Part shown: one piece after another, positions 61,548-64,000 of the stretch
How positions within the stretch are numbered: position 1 is the stretch's first letter
Layout of the letters: each line of letters begins with the position of its first letter
Source of the DNA: Micromonospora sp. NBC_00389
GTDB lineage: Bacteria; Actinomycetota; Actinomycetes; Mycobacteriales; Micromonosporaceae
Direction: 5' to 3'
Assembly: GCF_036059255.1 (NCBI RefSeq)
Contig: NZ_CP107947.1
Span: 434,001-498,000, forward strand
Length of the DNA stretch: 64,000 nt
Notes under the pieces: generated by a model
Database searches by the model: none
Told to the model about the DNA's origin: nothing
The model's input: the letters and a program-made list of their open reading frames with translations, nothing else
Made by a program: the position numbers and the translations under genes

Positions 61548-63953
61548 TCAGAGCTTGTCGATCGGGGCGTGCCGCAGCACCAGCCACATCGTCTGGTCGC
61601 CGAACTCGATCTGCGCGCGGGCGCCGGGGCCGTGCCCCTCGACGGCGACCACCCGCCCCAGCCCGTAGCGTTGGTGGTTGACCCGGTCGCCGGCCGCCAC
61701 CTTCGGACCCTGCGGCAGCTCACTGGCCGTGGTCAGGCGGCTGGCGTCCACGCCGAGCCGCTTCGCCAACTGCGCGGCCTTGGGCGTGCCCCCGCTGAAC
61801 GTGCCCCGCCCGCCGGGCACGCGGTCCGCGCGACCACCGACGCCGCCGCCCCCGCCAGCCCACGAGGTGTACGAACCCTCAGTGCGCTCCCAGTGCACCA
61901 GCTCCGGTGGAAGCTCCTCCAGGAACCGGGACGGCGGGTTGTAGGCCGGCTGCCCCCAGGCCGAGCGGGTCACCGCCCGGGAGAGGTAGAGCCGCTGCCG
62001 TGCCCGGGTGATGCCCACGTACGCCAGCCGACGCTCCTCCTCCAGCTCGCGGGTGTCGCCCAACGAGCGCAGGTGCGGGAAGACGCCGTCCTCCAGCCCG
62101 GTCAGGAAGACCACCGGGAACTCCAAGCCCTTGGCGGTGTGCAGCGTCATCAGGGTGACCACGCCCTGATGGTCGGGGTCGTCGGAGGGAATCTGGTCGG
62201 CGTCGGCGACCAGCGCGACCTGCTCCAGGAAGCCCGCCAGAGTGGCCCGCTCCCCCTCCTCGCCCAACGCCTCGATCCGCTCGGTGTACTCCCGGGCGAC
62301 GCTGACCAGCTCCTGGAGGTTGTCCACCCGGCCGGCGTCCTGCGGGTCGAGGCTCTCCTCCAACTCGGTGAGGTAACCCGAGCGGGTCAGCAGCGCCTCC
62401 AGCACCTCCTCCGGGGTGCCGGTCTCGGCCAGCGTGCGGGCGTCGTCGAGCAGCGCCACGAAGTCGGCGATGCCGTTGGCCGCCCGGCTGGAGATGCCCG
62501 GCGCCTCCCGGGCCCGGCGCAGCGCGGCGCCGAACGAGATCCGGTCGCGGCTGGAGAGCGCTTCGACGCACGCCTCCGCACGGTCGCCGATCCCCCGGCG
62601 CGGGGTGTTCAGCACCCGCCGCAGGCTCACCGTGTCGTCGTCGTTGACCACCGACCGCAGGTACGCGAGCGCGTCGCGGACCTCCTTGCGCTCGTAGAAG
62701 CGCACCCCGCCGACCACCTTGTAGGGCAGGCCGACCCGGATGAACACCTCCTCGAAGACCCGGGACTGGGCGTTGGTGCGGTAGAAGACGGCGACGTCAC
62801 CGGGACGGGTCTCGTCGGCGTCGACCAGCCGGTCGATCTCCCGGGCCGCCCAGTCCGCCTCGGCGTGCTCGGTGTCGGCCACGTAGCCGACGATCCGCTC
62901 GCCGGCGCCGGCCTCGCTCCACAGCCGCTTCGGCTTGCGGGAGGTGTTCCGGTCGATCACCGCGTTGGCCGCGTTGAGGATGGTCTGGGTCGAGCGGTAG
63001 TTCTGCTCCAGCAGGATCGTCCGCGCGTTGCTGAAGTCCCGCTCGAACTCCAGGATGTTGCGGATCGTCGCGCCCCGGAACGCGTAGATCGACTGGTCGG
63101 CGTCGCCGACCACGCACAGCTCGGCCGGGTCCAGCCCCTCGGTGCCGGAGACCAGCTCCTTGATCAGCGTGTACTGCGCGTGGTTGGTGTCCTGGTACTC
63201 GTCGACCAGGACGTGCCGGAACCGGCGGCGGTAGCTCTCCGCGACGTGCGGGTGGGACTGGAGCAGGTGCACGGTGGTCATGATCAGGTCGTCGAAGTCC
63301 AGTGCGTGCGCCTCGCGCAGCCGCCGCTGGTAGAGCGTGTACGCCTCGGCCAGCGCCCGCTCGTTGGGCCCCTTGGCCCCCGCCGCGAACTGCTCCGGGT
63401 CGACCAGCTCGTTCTTCAGGTTGGAGACCTGGGCGGCCAGCCCACGCGCCGGGTAGCGCTTCGGGTCCAGGTCCAGCTCGCGGGCGACCAACTGCATCAG
63501 CCGGCGGGAGTCGTCCGCGTCGTAGATCGAGAACGTGGACTTGAGGCCGGCGTGCTCGTGCTCGGCGCGCAGGATCCGGACACACGCGGAGTGGAACGTC
63601 GACACCCACATCAGCCGGGCCCGCGGGCCGACCAGCGCGGCCACCCGCTCCTTCATCTCGCCAGCGGCCTTGTTGGTGAAGGTGATCGCGATGATCTCCC
63701 CGGGGTGCACGTCCCGCGCGGCGAGCAGGTAGGCGATCCGGTGGGTGAGCACCCGGGTCTTGCCGGAACCGGCGCCCGCCACGATCAACAGCGGCGAGCC
63801 GGCATGAGTGACCGCGTCGCGCTGCGGCCCGTTCAGCCCGGCGAGCAGCTGCTGCGGATCGAGGCGTACGGCGGACGGCCGGGGCCGGTCCGGGCGAGCC
63901 GGCGCGGACTCCGGCGCAGGCGGGGACGCGGGGATGTCGAAGAGAGGATGCAT
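61548..63953 (-). CDS. pcrA: UvrD/PcrA-type 3'-5' DNA helicase
   Basis: An 801-residue superfamily 1 helicase for nucleotide excision repair and clearing of DNA-protein obstacles. Motifs in order: Q motif (LLAGLNGPQRDAV), Walker A GAGSGKT, Ia (TFTNKAAGEMKERV), Walker B LVDEYQDTN, III GDADQSIYAFRGA, IV (QNYRST), V (TLHTAKGLEFPVVFL), VI (VGITRARQRLYLS). The C terminus (GDRVNHQRYGLGRVVAVEG) is the Tudor-like RNA-polymerase-binding domain of UvrD/PcrA. ATG 63953 is followed by a ~25-residue disordered start. Confidence 0.95.
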   Translation of the reverse strand: MHPLFDIPASPPAPESAPARPDRPRPSAVRLDPQQLLAGLNGPQRDAVTHAGSPLLIVAGAGSGKTRVLTHRIAYLLAARDVHPGEIIAITFTNKAAGEMKERVAALVGPRARLMWVSTFHSACVRILRAEHEHAGLKSTFSIYDADDSRRLMQLVARELDLDPKRYPARGLAAQVSNLKNELVDPEQFAAGAKGPNERALAEAYTLYQRRLREAHALDFDDLIMTTVHLLQSHPHVAESYRRRFRHVLVDEYQDTNHAQYTLIKELVSGTEGLDPAELCVVGDADQSIYAFRGATIRNILEFERDFSNARTILLEQNYRSTQTILNAANAVIDRNTSRKPKRLWSEAGAGERIVGYVADTEHAEADWAAREIDRLVDADETRPGDVAVFYRTNAQSRVFEEVFIRVGLPYKVVGGVRFYERKEVRDALAYLRSVVNDDDTVSLRRVLNTPRRGIGDRAEACVEALSSRDRISFGAALRRAREAPGISSRAANGIADFVALLDDARTLAETGTPEEVLEALLTRSGYLTELEESLDPQDAGRVDNLQELVSVAREYTERIEALGEEGERATLAGFLEQVALVADADQIPSDDPDHQGVVTLMTLHTAKGLEFPVVFLTGLEDGVFPHLRSLGDTRELEEERRLAYVGITRARQRLYLSRAVTRSAWGQPAYNPPSRFLEELPPELVHWERTEGSYTSWAGGGGGVGGRADRVPGGRGTFSGGTPKAAQLAKRLGVDASRLTTASELPQGPKVAAGDRVNHQRYGLGRVVAVEGHGPGARAQIEFGDQTMWLVLRHAPIDKL

Positions 63954-64000
63954 CGCCCAGCAAGTCTATGCCGCCGGGCAGACACTTCCCGACCGCGCGG

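Overview
The window is very GC-rich, densely packed DNA from a high-GC actinobacterium. Gene content, GTG starts, tightly overlapping operons, the actinobacterial type of ValS, and the DUF6350-purN-purH order fit a Micromonosporaceae chromosome, most likely Micromonospora. The genus is an inference from sequence character, not a measured match. No rRNA, tRNA, CRISPR array, intact transposase or biosynthetic gene cluster was seen.

Layout. 1-1.7 kb: end of succinate dehydrogenase (sdhA 3' part, sdhB). 1.8-11.5 kb: small accessory genes, including a MutT-type Nudix protein, a pterin-dehydratase-like protein, VOC and DUF1801 proteins, a LysR-methyltransferase pair, a second methyltransferase, an MFS exporter, an SRPBCC-ArsR-SRPBCC operon with visible operators, and a YnfA protein. 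11.6-17.3 kb: a flavoprotein, a metallo-hydrolase, a ~1 kb relic of an integrated element bounded by an 18-bp repeat of the ychF 3' end, then ychF and a peptidase E. 17.4-23 kb: an ECF sigma factor with a proline-rich membrane partner, a BBE-type flavoprotein, and an Ada-AlkA fusion coupled to an alkyltransferase. 23-26.8 kb: a two-gene ABC exporter with asymmetric ATPase sites. 26.9-33.7 kb: valS, a membrane protein and a four-gene ABC operon. 34-39.1 kb: a glycosyltransferase, an APS kinase with a degenerate sulfurylase-like domain, a DeoR-type regulator and galT. 39.4-43.7 kb: icd, a metallo-hydrolase, mdh and folD. 44.1-49.9 kb: a complete five-gene oligopeptide ABC importer. 50-52.2 kb: purN-purH. 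52.3-55.7 kb: small membrane proteins, DUF6350 and a GNAT enzyme. 55.8-58.7 kb: sucCD and a free-standing B12-binding subunit. 59.2-64 kb: two M23 peptidases, a Nudix protein and the UvrD/PcrA helicase.

How the genes fit together. Four TCA-cycle steps (sdh, icd, mdh, sucCD) are spread over the window as separate units. folD supplies one-carbon folates to the folate-dependent enzymes PurN and PurH. The Ada-AlkA and alkyltransferase pair forms an alkylation-repair operon. Convergent gene pairs are often separated by strong hairpins.

Most notable non-standard signals: (i) the decayed integrative element at the ychF 3' end, with integrase debris; (ii) a family of imperfect palindromes built around a GATCA core, one of which sits in frame inside the alkA coding region; (iii) the APS kinase whose sulfurylase-like half has lost the second active-site histidine; (iv) GTNAC pentamers at one-helical-turn spacing upstream of the peptide importer and of the first M23 peptidase; (v) a 49-residue CxCxxC protein and a 35-residue upstream ORF.
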